Positions 37,641 through 48,078 of a stretch of 64,000 nt of DNA are shown piece after piece (position 1 is the stretch's first letter; every line of letters starts with the position of its first letter). Source of the stretch: Myxocyprinus asiaticus. Its lineage: Eukaryota; Chordata; Actinopteri; Cypriniformes; Catostomidae. The stretch is from NCBI RefSeq assembly GCF_019703515.2, contig NC_059356.1, positions 20,551,197 to 20,615,196 of the forward strand, read 5' to 3'. The position numbers were made by a program, and so were the translations under genes. The notes below the pieces were generated by a model, which had not been told where the DNA came from, searched no databases, and was given only the letters and a program-made list of their open reading frames with translations.

Positions 37641-37726
37641 GCAGCAACTATTGGCATTTACAGATCGTTCCAAAAAGCAACTATCGCCATGTTTAATCGG
37701 TAAAACTGATACATCGGTCATCCTCT
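37481..37726. mobile_element. Unclassified CCGATA repeat, copy 2 end
   Basis: Shares CACAAGGCGTCAGTGATTG, TTCTGCAGAACC and TTGCACCGGCCACAGCGGAA with 33085-33190, and ends GATACATCGGTCATCCTCT, which inverted (AGAGGATGACCGATG) resembles the left end of copy 1. A microsatellite of about 12 TAA units (37601-37637) interrupts it; this is the source of poly-Ile and poly-Asn open frames. Confidence 0.5.
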
Positions 37727-39020
37727 AGTCTCTAACCTTTTGTAATGGTTATTTTGGCATTCTCTTGAGCTGTTGAAGTGATTTATGCACATTTTTGATT
37801 AGATTTGCCTTACAAATGGCAGTTGATGATGTTGCTGCTTGACATTATCAACCTACTCTGGTCTGCATGGAGTACTCAAAACCTATTTGGCTTGTGGTTA
37901 GTTTTTGAAAGAGGAGATAAATCTTACTTGTCATCTTCTCACCTTTTTCTGGACCATATTTTCACAGAGAGCATGTGACAGTGCAAACGCAACATGATGC
38001 ATGGCAAATAGAAAAAGGATATGCAGGGCTATAAGACTTAGACTTTGAGGGGAACATGTCCCCCAAAATATTCAGATTTGTAGTCTATCAATAGGTTTTT
38101 GAATGACTGATACTTAACATTTTACCTTTTGTGACCACAATCATCAATATTTTGTTACATACTTGAGGAAATGGTTCTGAAGCATAGCGCTTGTTTAATT
38201 TAAAAACAGAACTATGAAGGTCAGTTTGTGATAGCTGATAAATTTGGATGGCACACTTTTTCTTTGATTAAAACACACATTTTCTTTTGAAATACGTGCA
38301 GAAGAAAAAAAAAAAGACAAACATCTGTGGCTAGATAATTTAACAGTTGCCTGGTGAGCATGTCATTACTTTAAAGTAAAAAGACCAGTCCCTCGATTGA
38401 AGGGTGCCATTAAAACAGCTTCTTTCCCATTTTCTCCCTGAGAGTCCTTTGAGCTCAAATTGACAAAAAAAAAAAGAAAAAAAAAAAGAAGAAAAGGTAT
38501 TAAATATTCATGGGCTAACACTCATTAGACATATCTGAGGTGTCAGTTAGCGACAGGTCTATTTCTGGGATAAGAGCAGTGTCTGCTGTTTGTTTCACTG
38601 GGCTGTCTCTCACAGATCTTGCAGCACTACCACTGGCACATTTCTGCACTTTTGATGTCAGGGAAACAGCCGCACAACTTTTGTCAGCATTCACCTGGAC
38701 TTGTCACATTCAAGAGCACTGAAGGCTTGGAGAAATACACAGAGACCTCACATCTAGTGTCTGTGCCTCACACTGAGAAAAGGAATAGTTGCTGTGGCAA
38801 CTGGATCCTCCACTTTTCTCTGTCCTTCTCTCAGTTAGACCAAAAAGTTCCATGGTGGCATTGAGGGTTAGAGGGCTCAGTCTGTGGTTATCATAGTTTC
38901 TCATACACTGTACTGTAACCCTTTACCTCAGAAATGGTCCTGGTGCTCAGCTGGGAAGTCAAGTTCCTTCAGAACCGGCCTGTGTTTCCACTGACTTGAG
39001 AGCTGTTCAATGATGTAACG
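37727..39020. other. Anonymous non-coding stretch
   Basis: No recognised gene or repeat beyond A-rich tracts at 38306-38318 and 38466-38493. Confidence 0.35.
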
Positions 39021-39022
39021 TA

Positions 39023-39242
39023 CACTGAACAATTTTTTTTTTTTTGTGAGATAACCTTAAAATAATGTGCTTCATGTGGTAACATCTAAATAAACTGGTT
39101 TAATTTCAATCAAAAATGTTGTTTAATCTGCCGGAATTTACCTGACAAATTAGGTTACACCAGCAAAGGTAATTTTAATGGGTTAAATCAGGTCATAGAT
39201 CATAGATTCTTGAGTTAATTTCAGGTAAGTACTTTTTCAGTG
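39023..39242. mobile_element. 220-bp MITE with CACTGAA ends and TA flanks
   Basis: Left end TA-CACTGAACAATTTT, right end ACTTTTTCAGTG-TA. The flanking bases are themselves inverted (GTAACG before, CGTTAC after). Either the TIR is 15 bp (GTAACGTACACTGAA), or the element hit the TA centre of a palindromic target. No coding frame. Confidence 0.65.
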
Positions 39243-39244
39243 TA

Positions 39245-40174
39245 CGTTACTACATAACCTGCCCACAAATAAATATTAAGGATGGGAATCAGCAGGGACC
39301 AGGCAATGCAATATTATGTTGATATCTTGGTCAAGATATTGTAATATTGCAAGTCTTTAAGTTAGTGTATATGTATTCAAAACTGTGATATATTTACTCG
39401 CATTTGTCTCTTTCATATGCAGTGCACTTTGGTGCTTTGCGCAATTACTGTATATAGCTCGTTGTGAGTTTGGATTTTTGTAGAATTGAAATAACTGATT
39501 ATGTGTTGATTTGATGCTACAGCATGTTTCTCATTCTCGCACATTTGATATGAATAGTAGTCAAACAAATTATTGATTCTTGGCATGAGTACTGTATATC
39601 AGTACAGTGTTGCAGGGTAAAATATCACAATACTTTGAAATAACAAACATGCCACATTACACATCATAGGTGTTTTGAGTCTTATGAGTGTTGAAAGCAT
39701 GTATTAACATCCAGAGTAACTTTATGACATAACGAGTTTGTTTTGATGCAATGGTAAAAATATCATTACATCAAATATTGTTCGGCACATTATTTTCTTG
39801 ATATGTTTTGAGGCACTGATGTATTAACTTTAGCCAACATATAAATTACAAGCCTAATTTGTGTGATTCCAATTCACTGTCAGTTGGCCTTCTGTTTAAT
39901 GTAGTCTGGCATAATAGCTGTGGGAGACCACAGGGGGGTGATATAACATTTACTGTACTTAATACTGAAGGACGTGTCGATTCGGTGCAGATTGCAGTCC
40001 AAAGTTGTATATCTAGTCACAATATACACAAAAGTTATGAAGATTTTTATACTTCTTCAAGAATGACGTTCCATTGGCAAAAATGAAAAGAAGGGGGAAA
40101 CAGTCCAAGCTCATTCAAAATGTATTTACAATAAAGGAAACAATGATATACAACAATAAACTCTTCATCAGATA
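39245..40174. other. Anonymous non-coding stretch
   Basis: Nothing recognised. A 75-codon frame at 39859-40086 is unsupported. Confidence 0.35.
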
Positions 40175-40476
40175 TACACTGGCGGCCAAAAGTTTGGAAT
40201 AATGTACAGATTTTGCTATTTCAGAAGGAAATTGGTACTTAAATTCACCAAAGTGGCATTCAACTGATCACAAAGTATGGTCAGGACATTACTGATGTAA
40301 AAGCACCATCACTATTTGAGAAAGTCATTTTTGATCAAATCTAGACAGGCCCCATTTCCAGCAGCCATCACTCCAACACCTTATCCTTGAGTAATCATGC
40401 TAAATTGCTAATTTGGTACTAGAAAATCACTTGCCATTATATCAAACACAGTTGAAAGTAATTTGGTTCATTAAAT

Positions 40477-40749
40477 CAAATCAAATCACTTTATTGTCAC
40501 TCAACCATATACACAAGTGCAACAGTGGGTGAAAGACTTGGGTGCAGTTCCAACCAACATAGCAGTCATGACAGTGATGAGACATATACCAATTTACAAT
40601 AAACATCAGATTTACACAACACAATATACAAATAATAATATACAATGTACAGTATACAATACACACAATACAGAATACACATACACACAATATAGAATAC
40701 ACAGTATACAATAAAAATAGTATATATAAAATATACAGTAGGTTGTATG
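40477..40749 (-). mobile_element. 5'-truncated LINE 3' end, same family as 13851-17487
   Basis: On the minus strand it matches the last part of the large LINE: TGGCATATGTC-like text, GCAGTTCCAACCAAC, CAACAGTGGGTGAAAGAC and the tail AGTGATTTGATTTGATTT. It is flanked by TAAAT (40472-40476 and 40750-40754), a likely target duplication. The uninterrupted site is seen in copy A, minus strand, at about 13770. The part nearest 40640-40740 is an ACACAATA-rich run. Confidence 0.8.
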
Positions 40750-40834
40750 TAAATAAAGCTTAACATTGTGTTTGTTTTTGAGTTGCCGCATTATGCAATA
40801 GACTGGTATGTCTGAAGATCAATATTAGGTCAAA

Positions 40835-41503
40835 AATGGCAAAAAAGAAGCAGCTTTCTCTAGAAACTCATCAGTCAATCATTGTTTTGAGGAATGAAGG
40901 CTATACAATGCTTGAAATTGCCAAAAAAAATGAAGACTTCATACAAAGGTGTACACTACGGTCTTCAAACACAAAGGACAACTGGCTCTAACAAGGACAG
41001 AAAGAGATGTGGAAGGCCAGATGTACAACTAAACAAGAGGATAAGTACATCAGAGTCTCTAGTTTGAGAAATAGACGCCTCACATGTCCTCAGCTGATAG
41101 CTTCATTGAATTCTACCCGCTCAACACCAGTTTCATGTTCAACAGTAAAGAGAAGACTCAGGGGTGCAGGCCTTATGGGAAGAATTGCAAAGAAAAAGCC
41201 ACTTTTGAAACAGAAAAACAAAAAGAAAAGGTTAGAGTGGGCAAAGAAACACAGACATTGGACAACAGATAATTGGAAAAGAGTGTTATGGATCTTAACC
41301 TCATTGAGCTTTTGTGGGATCAGCTAGACTGCAAGGTGCCTGAGAAGTGCCCGACAAGACAGCCACATCTATGGCAAGTGCTACAGGAAGCGTGGGGTGA
41401 AATGTCACCTGAGTATCTGGACAAACTGACAGCTAGAATGCCAAGGATTTGCAAAGCTGTCATTGCCGCACGTGGAGGATTTTTTGATGAAAACTCTTTG
41501 TAA
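40835..41503 (+). pseudogene. Deleted Tc1 transposase, copy B
   Basis: Begins near 40836 with a MAKKKQLSLETHQ-like start. The helix-turn-helix is followed by the second DNA-binding part (41007-41100, MWKARCTTKQEDKYIRVSSL) and KKKRLEWAKKHRHWTTDNW, the segment just before the first catalytic Asp. It then passes directly to DLNLIELLWDQLDCK and LTARMPRICKAVIAARGG, the end of the domain. Two of three catalytic acidic residues are deleted. A one-base insertion in an A-run near 40930 also breaks the frame. Confidence 0.82.
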
Positions 41504-41706
41504 TTTAAGAAGTTCTGAATTTTTTTTTTCGAATTGTAATAGTAATTTTTCATGTTATTAATGTCCTGACTATACATTGTGATCAGTTGAATAACACTTT
41601 GGTGAGTAAAAGTACCAATTTCTTTCCATAAGAGCAAAATCTGTACATAATTCCAAACTTGTGGCTGCCAGTGTGTGTGTGTATATGTATATAAATATAT
41701 ATATAT

Positions 41707-44343
41707 ATATATACTAGGGGTGTAAAAAAATATTGTATCGTATTGTATCATATGATACAATGCAAACTATACAATACCTTATGTATCGTACAAAACATAA
41801 ACAAATACATTATAGTGTAATTAAAACCAATCAGCGCAAAATTGAGAGTTGCGGAGCAGTCTCCTCCCTGTAGAGGCGGTGCTGAGCGTTCACAGGAAAA
41901 CAGAGCAACACATTTCCAGTACATAGGCAAGAAGATCGATGGCAAATGGCAAGTAGATTGTACTGTAGTGGTACAGCTTGTCGAATTTGCCAAACAGTGG
42001 TGTCATGTCCTGGTGCTACAGTACATTAAATATGTTGTTTTATTTACACCAACATCACCGTGCAAATCGGTGGATTTGTGAGGCAGAAACAGCAGCAGTA
42101 AGTTTAACAGCCACCTCTCCCAGCTGTAGCAAATTAGCTTAAAAAGGGAATCATTTATAATTAATTATAACTGGTTATAATTAATAATAAGTATTTAGAT
42201 TAGATCTTAGAATTAACTGTAGCAGAATCGATATTACAATTACTTGATCTGTCCGTCCACCGAGCAGACAATATAATTATTTATCAATTCTAGGAAGATT
42301 ACTTTCCTGGCCAAGGAACAATAGCCTTCCTACTTATACAGTGCTAGCAGTAGTTTAGCATGTAGCAAGGAGCAACATTCAGTGACTTTGAATTGTGAGA
42401 GGAACACAGAGACAATCAATTGTGAATATAAGGGATTTAATAAATGAAACTATAACTAACATACAAACAAACTAAGCAAAACATACATATATAGAATGAA
42501 GGAAAGTAAGGAAAGGAGAGAGAAGAGCAAAGAATGGCAGTATTTCACATCAATTAACCACAATCTAAATGAGAATCATCAGAGGCACAATTCACCTTAA
42601 AAGGGGTTCAAACTTAAACGCGCATCTAATCAGTTGTAAATGGTTACTTGCATTGGTTTGTTGCTGAATAAGAGTCTTGATGCGGTAGACGAGGTTCTTG
42701 ACGATTTCTTTAGGAGTGAGTTGAAGAAGTCCACAGGAAATCCACAAAGTTACTTGAAGGTAAACACTGCCAGAAGGTTAAACTCAAGAGGAGAGTTTTT
42801 GGAGTGTGTTGGTCTCAAGAAGAAAAGTTTTGAGCGATGATTAGTCTGCGTTCTGGAGTTTTACTAGTTTATTGCCGCACCCATTTTGTGGGTGGAGTGG
42901 CCAATCAGAGGCATGCATTTTGAACGGGAGAGACATCCTTTGTCTCCGTTTATGGCCCATTCGCATTTTATTGCTGATCTGGACCGCTAGTGCAGCTTTT
43001 AATTCAAAACATAGTAAGAATTGTTCGATGCATTTCACGATCACATGGTGTACATTATTGTGTGAGAAATAAAGGGAAGATCATTTTGATACCAAGAAGG
43101 TAACCTCCAGACGATATTAAAGCAGAGATACACTCATACACTTGAATATAGGCATTTAACGTCTAACTAATACAAGTAAAGGGTTTTAACTAAGTTAATA
43201 TAATAGGGGAATATACATACAACACATGCATATAGCAGATACATTTATAACTGCTTACTATGGCCTAAACAGAGAAAATGTCTTTAGGTGTGTGTGTGAC
43301 GTGTATTGGAATTACTGGAGACAGACAACTGCTCTGGTGCCTGGCACGGGGGGTCACCCCCCTTTCTGTGGAATGTGTTTGAAGCTTGATGGAGACACTC
43401 CAGAGGCGACCTGTTTTAGCATCCTTTGATAGTGATAAAGACCATCTGCAATTTAGCACCCATATAAATGTAAACGCGGAGGCCAGGTCAGTAATTTATA
43501 TGCAAATGTCAAAAGGCTAAAAGGGTTTTTTAAAAAAAAGTGTAATTAGCCATCACTGATCTTACACAGACGTTACACAGCCAACACTGAGCATGACATG
43601 CACAGCAAGATGCTCATAAGTTATGAGTCATAACTATCAAAAACATCTTGTTAAAAAAAAAACAACAATGTAAGAAAGTGACGATTAAATGAGACTTAAA
43701 ATTGTCTGCTTTTGACTTCAAAATGTAAACAGCTTTGAGAACAACACTTGCACACATGTTATAAGCCAGTAATAACAGTGGTAAAGTTTACATGCAAAGT
43801 GAAACCGGGGGATGAGGGCAAAAAAAAAATTATGTGATTTTTGCTTAAGCCGCTAAATAATACTGGATTATGTACATGCATCATAAAACCAGAGGTCAGG
43901 TTCATCTCAAGGTTTTTTTTTTTTTTTACCACTAAATAACATTGGGTTTTTTTCCTTGCTACAGTCACTTCAGCTTGTTCACAGGGAGCTTTCAGACAAC
44001 AAGGGATGATTTTCTATGAAGCTGCTTTGAAACTATATGTACTGTGAAAAGTGATATACAAATATAAATAACTAGAATGTAGACAAACTTATTTTCTCAA
44101 GAAAAACATGAAAATTGTGAGTTCATATTACTTTTTCCTCAATAATCAAACAAAATAAATGCAGTGCTGTTGTTTAAGATACTTAGAGCTCTGCTTTTTG
44201 TTGCCAGCGTCAGACTTTGCCAGCGTCATTTCTGTCAAATCCTTGAATAAGTTTGAGCAAAACATTTGTGGGTGTTCGTATCGTATCGTGAGGCTATGTA
44301 TCGTATCGTGCAATTTGTGTATCATTATATGCCTAATATATAC
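41707..44343. mobile_element. 2.6 kb hAT element with ATATATAC duplication
   Basis: The element runs 41715-44335 between copies of ATATATAC (41707-41714 and 44336-44343). The left end reads TAGGGGTGTAAAAAAATATT; the right end, inverted, reads TAGGCATATAATGATAC. Both subterminal regions repeat GTATCGTA/TACGATAC motifs, possible transposase-binding sites. Because the left duplication is part of an AT microsatellite the match is weaker evidence than usual. No transposase is recognisable. The interior (42100-44130) includes a 66-codon frame at 42640-42840 and a G+C-richer part at 42850-42960, and may be a second, unidentified insertion. Confidence 0.7.
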
Positions 44344-44620
44344 ACACAGTCCCATTGTCATTCATATATTCCAATACTGTAGATCATAGGTCAGTTCTAA
44401 GGCTTCTGAATTCAAGGAAACATTTAGTACCAGTGAGAGTTCAAACAGCAGACAAAAAGACATATCAGTCAATCTCTGACCCAGATTATTTGTTATTTTT
44501 GTGGAAAGTAAACCTGTTGGGTTGAGGTTTTCAATGATGATCCAAGTATAAATTCTTAATCCATCTTAAAGTATTAATCCATATGGGGAGATGATGTAAC
44601 AAGTAGTGATGAAAATTTGA
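44344..44620. other. Anonymous spacer
   Basis: No recognised feature between the hAT element and the next MITE. Confidence 0.35.
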
Positions 44621-45550
44621 TTAAAGGAATTTTCCGGGTTCAATACAAGTTAAGCTCAATGGACAGCATTTGTGGCACAATGTTGATTACCACAAAAATA
44701 AATTTTGACTCGTTCGTCCTTTTCTTTAAAAAAATCAAAAATCGAGGTTACAGTGAGGCATTTAGGAAAAGGTTAGTAAGCGATTTTATCATACTAAAAT
44801 CACGTTTACACGAATATCCTTTATGTATTGTGTCTATACCTTTGAAACAGTAAGTATTTTAACATTCACAAATTGGCCCCCATTGATTTCCGTTTGTCTG
44901 TGTACCTTCGGATCATTCGTTTTTTCATTTTTGTCTTAATAATAAATAACCAATAAACCATTCATTTATCACATTTCCGTTCTCTCTCTTTGTCAAATCA
45001 CAACAATTTATGTTGTATCTGCTTGTTTTTCAATTTAAAAAGAAATAGCCAAAAACAAGAAAACACATTTTTTCATGTGTGCATATAAACAGAGATTATA
45101 ACTTGAATATTTGTTATGTACATGTTGGGGGGCCTGACACTCCTGTTTCCCCTGATTGGTCAACACAACATCATCTGTTCTTCCTCAACCCCGTTCATAG
45201 AAAATAAGAGTTCACCAAGTTCAAGTTTGCAGATTGTTTTTGCAGATAGATTCTAATCATTTTAATGAACATTAATATTTCTTAGAAAAACTTCTGACTA
45301 CTGCATGTTTATTGCAATCTCGTCAAGCAATGGACACCTGGATATGACAACCATTAAACTCACCAACTCGCTTTTGTCACTGCGGGATGGCTTTTTATTT
45401 TTAAAAGGAAAATTATGAATTGGGATGCTGTGCACAGACCTAACTGTAACTAAATATAGTTTGTTATCTGGTCATTGTTGTTGTTGTTATTATTAATGAT
45501 AATTAAATCAAGCCAATAATTGCAGGGGAAACAAAAAGGACACAGGATTT

Positions 45551-45589
45551 TTTATTTTTTTATTTATTTATTTATTTATTTATTTTTTT
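45551..45589. repeat. (TTTA)n microsatellite
   Basis: Roughly eight TTTA units bounded by T-runs. Confidence 0.9.
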
Positions 45590-46696
45590 GAGGGAAGGGG
45601 CTCAGCCCTTATAGACCATGTATTATTATTTATTTTATTCTCTATTTCGATTTTCTTTTTTATTTGTAGTTACACCTTTTATAGTTTATTGTCGTAGCGT
45701 GAGTTATGCGCAGTTCTTCACTTACCGCCTATCTGAGGCCTGCTCGCCTTTCCATTGAATTCATTAAATAAAATGCAACTAAATGCACCCTGTTCCTGAT
45801 TTACCTTCGATGACATGAAGCTGCATTTTGCTTGGTTTATTAAAATAAAAATAAAAAAGACCAACATTTGAACCTGAAAACGGCCCGTTCACACTCCCTA
45901 GTGTAATTTTTTTAATCAAAAAGGTAAATGTAATAGGCCTACACTAAAAGTGTATTAAAAGTGTTCCGTTAATCCAACCTGGTCTTAGAGAATCGCGTTG
46001 CTGGTAGGCTACATCAAATTGCTGGTATAGGCCAAATATTAATAAGACTGGCTATTATGGGGTAATAATATTAAAAACCATAATCAAATTGTGGCTAGAA
46101 GAGCCTTACTTAGGCTATGTACAACAATTATTTTACTTAATTCCCATTAAGTTTTAAAAACATTCACTGTCCATAAATAATATATTATAGTGTAATGGTT
46201 GAATGCATAGTGAAGTCTATGCAAATCGAATAGCCCAGATGTTAAAGAGAGACGACTGCATAATAGATAAGGGTGTCATTTTATACAATCAGTTCATGGT
46301 TAGATGTTGTATCCTAAAAATAAAATGAAAACTATTTGTAGCCATTAAAAATGTAAGGTTCATTCTGTTCTGTTTAACACACACATATATATATATATAT
46401 ACACAAATATACACCCCTACCGATATTTCACTTTTAAAAAGGTATACAGATGTTGGGCAAAATAAAGTCCTTTGTGACAGTAGCCATGGCAATGTGCGCA
46501 CCTGAAACTGCAACTCGAGCACCGCATGACTGTAAAATCGACTGCTACCCGATAAACTTGTGGTGATATAGCGCTCACCATGTCCCATGTGAAAAGGCTT
46601 TTATTCTGAAGAAAAAGAAAGAGGAAGGACAGAGGACATTGCAGGTTTAACCAGTCAGTAGAAATGGGTGTGTCACGACCATGATCCACTTGTGCA

Positions 46697-47000
46697 CAGG
46701 GTTGGGAAGTAACAGAATACATGTAACAGGATTACATATTTAAAATACAAAATATAAGTAACTGTATTCCACTACAGTTACAATTTAAATCATTTGTAAT
46801 TAGAATACAGTTACATTCAAAAAGTATTTTGATTACTGAAGAGATTACTTAGCATTTTATTGTCATTTGTTTCATTTAATATTTAGTCCTTTCAGATGGA
46901 AAAATGTATACATATAAATGATGCAATACACTTATTTTAAGTGCTTGAATAAAAAAAGAAAAAGAAAAAAAGAGAAATTTAGCTGAATTCCTGTTTTTCT
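46697..47000 (+). mobile_element. hAT left-end fragment (CAGGGTTGGGAAGTAAC)
   Basis: Starts CAGGGTTGGGAAGTAACAG and continues with GTAACTGTATTCCACTACAG, a widespread fish hAT MITE left end as I recall. The inverted right terminus (CCAACCCTG) is not seen, so it is truncated, probably near 46950-47000 in the A-rich tract. Confidence 0.6.
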
Positions 47001-47302
47001 AGTTCTTATATGAAATAAAAAAATGAAAAATAAAGTGTTTTCTCAATTTTTATATTTCTTTCTAGATGAAAAATGAGTAAACATCGGTTTATTGGTTATT
47101 CCATTTTGAAGACAAAAACGAAAAAACAAATTATCTGAAGGTGCACGGACCTCCATTGTAAGTGCTTCACTGTAACCCAGATTTTTGCTTTTTTTAAAGA
47201 AAAGAAGGAACGCGCCTAAATAAATTTTTGTGGTAATCAAAATTATGAAACAAATGCTGACGATTGAGTTGAACTTGTATTGAACATTGAACATTCCTTT
47301 AA

Positions 47303-47430
47303 GATTCAATTTGAGATGTCCTCAGTGAAAAGCCAATACACACGAAGAAAAAAACCCTATTGAGCCTTTTGAACAAAGTTGTTCCTCAAAATAGGGTTAT
47401 AGCAGCCATTAGCAAATATGAGCAAACTCT
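47303..47430. other. Anonymous spacer
   Basis: Short unannotated gap between two transposons. Confidence 0.35.
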
Positions 47431-48078
47431 GGCTATGTCTCGTTTGGAAGGCTGCATCCTCCGGAGGTCGCATTTGTCGGCCGCATACGTCATCGAGGCT
47501 GTCTCGTTTCAGAAAAGCGAGTAGGACACTTCGAATGCAGCCTTCGAATGCGACCTTCTTTCTCGGGAATTCGGAGGATGCATGAGGTGTATCCTTCTTG
47601 GGCACTCACAGCCCATAATTCTTTACTTCAATGGAAATTTCTAAAAAAATTACGCCAATTTGCCCGTAAATATGATGTTCAAATGCAAGGAATGTTAATT
47701 CCCAAGTAGAAGTACCTCTGTAGATGGGTGCAGAGTATATAATATGTATAATTATATTAATATATAATTAAAATAATGTATTAGACTAAAAGTACACCTG
47801 TAAAATCTATTTTCTTTTCTCTTTACATCATTATAACTCTCCTAAAATGTACCTCATACATTCCCTTCCAGAGGGACTTTGTTCCCTTCTCACTCAAAGC
47901 GCTCACGCTTGTTAAAGAGTGGCGTGCTGTCATAGCAACCATGTTACGTTCCATTTCCGTTTGTCCTAGGAAGGCGTCTCGTTTAAAGGAGGCTTGTTTA
48001 AAGGAGGACACTCGGTATACTGCAGCCTTCAAAGGACGCGTCCTACCTAGCATGCAGCCTTCCAAATGAGACACAGCC
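47431..48078. mobile_element. TIR element with GGCTATGTCTCGTTTGGAAGG ends
   Basis: Left end GGCTATGTCTCGTTTGGAAG and inverted right end GGCTGTGTCTCATTTGGAAG, with GGCTGCAT-CT following on both sides: about 29 bp with three or four mismatches. Inside the left part are further copies of TTCGAATGC and CTCGTTT motifs. A possible 3-bp duplication TCT flanks it. No transposase. The CDS-like minus-strand frames (47357-47605, 47823-48074) are read from the TIRs and are not genes. Confidence 0.65.

Larger units (their letters stand above)
40177..41673 (+). mobile_element. Internally deleted Tc1 element, copy B, with a LINE fragment inside
   Basis: Same family as 12855-17698. The left TIR CACTGGCGGCCAAAAGTTTG starts at 40177 after TA. 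The right TIR, inverted (CACTGGCAGCCACAAGTTTG), ends at 41673, where the expected TA is now TG and runs into a TG/TA microsatellite. A 273-bp LINE 3' fragment interrupts it (40477-40749). The internal deletion junction (GTTATGGATCTTAACC, near 41286-41301) is the same as in copy A. Confidence 0.87.
44895..47158. mobile_element. Candidate element with inverted ends inside the MITE
   Basis: The left side reads GTACCTTCGGATCATTCG, TTTTTTCATTTTTGTCTT and ATAACCAATAAACCATTCA. The right side is the same text inverted (GGTTTATTGGTTATTCC, GACAAAAACGAAAAAACAAA, TTATCTGAAGGTGCACGG). This gives inverted ends of about 60-100 bp around 2.2 kb that includes a TTTA microsatellite (45551-45589). No coding frame and no superfamily hallmark was recognised. 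Confidence 0.45.
44621..47302. mobile_element. Second palindromic TTAA MITE family, split by nested insertions
   Basis: TTAA at 44621-44624 and 47299-47302. The left arm (CAATACAAGTTAAGCTCAAT, GTTGATTACCACAAAAATAA, GAGGTTACAGTGAGGCA) is matched inverted by the right arm (47150-47298). The family differs from 638-1300 in sequence but has the same palindromic plan and target. About 2.2 kb of foreign sequence sits between the arms. The frames at 44617-44853 and 47043-47309 are the same arm translated and are not genes. Confidence 0.7.

Noticed and set aside
44617..44853. Protein shared between 44617-44853 and 47043-47309
   Set aside because: The similarity is real, but it comes from the two inverted arms of one MITE, not from a conserved gene.
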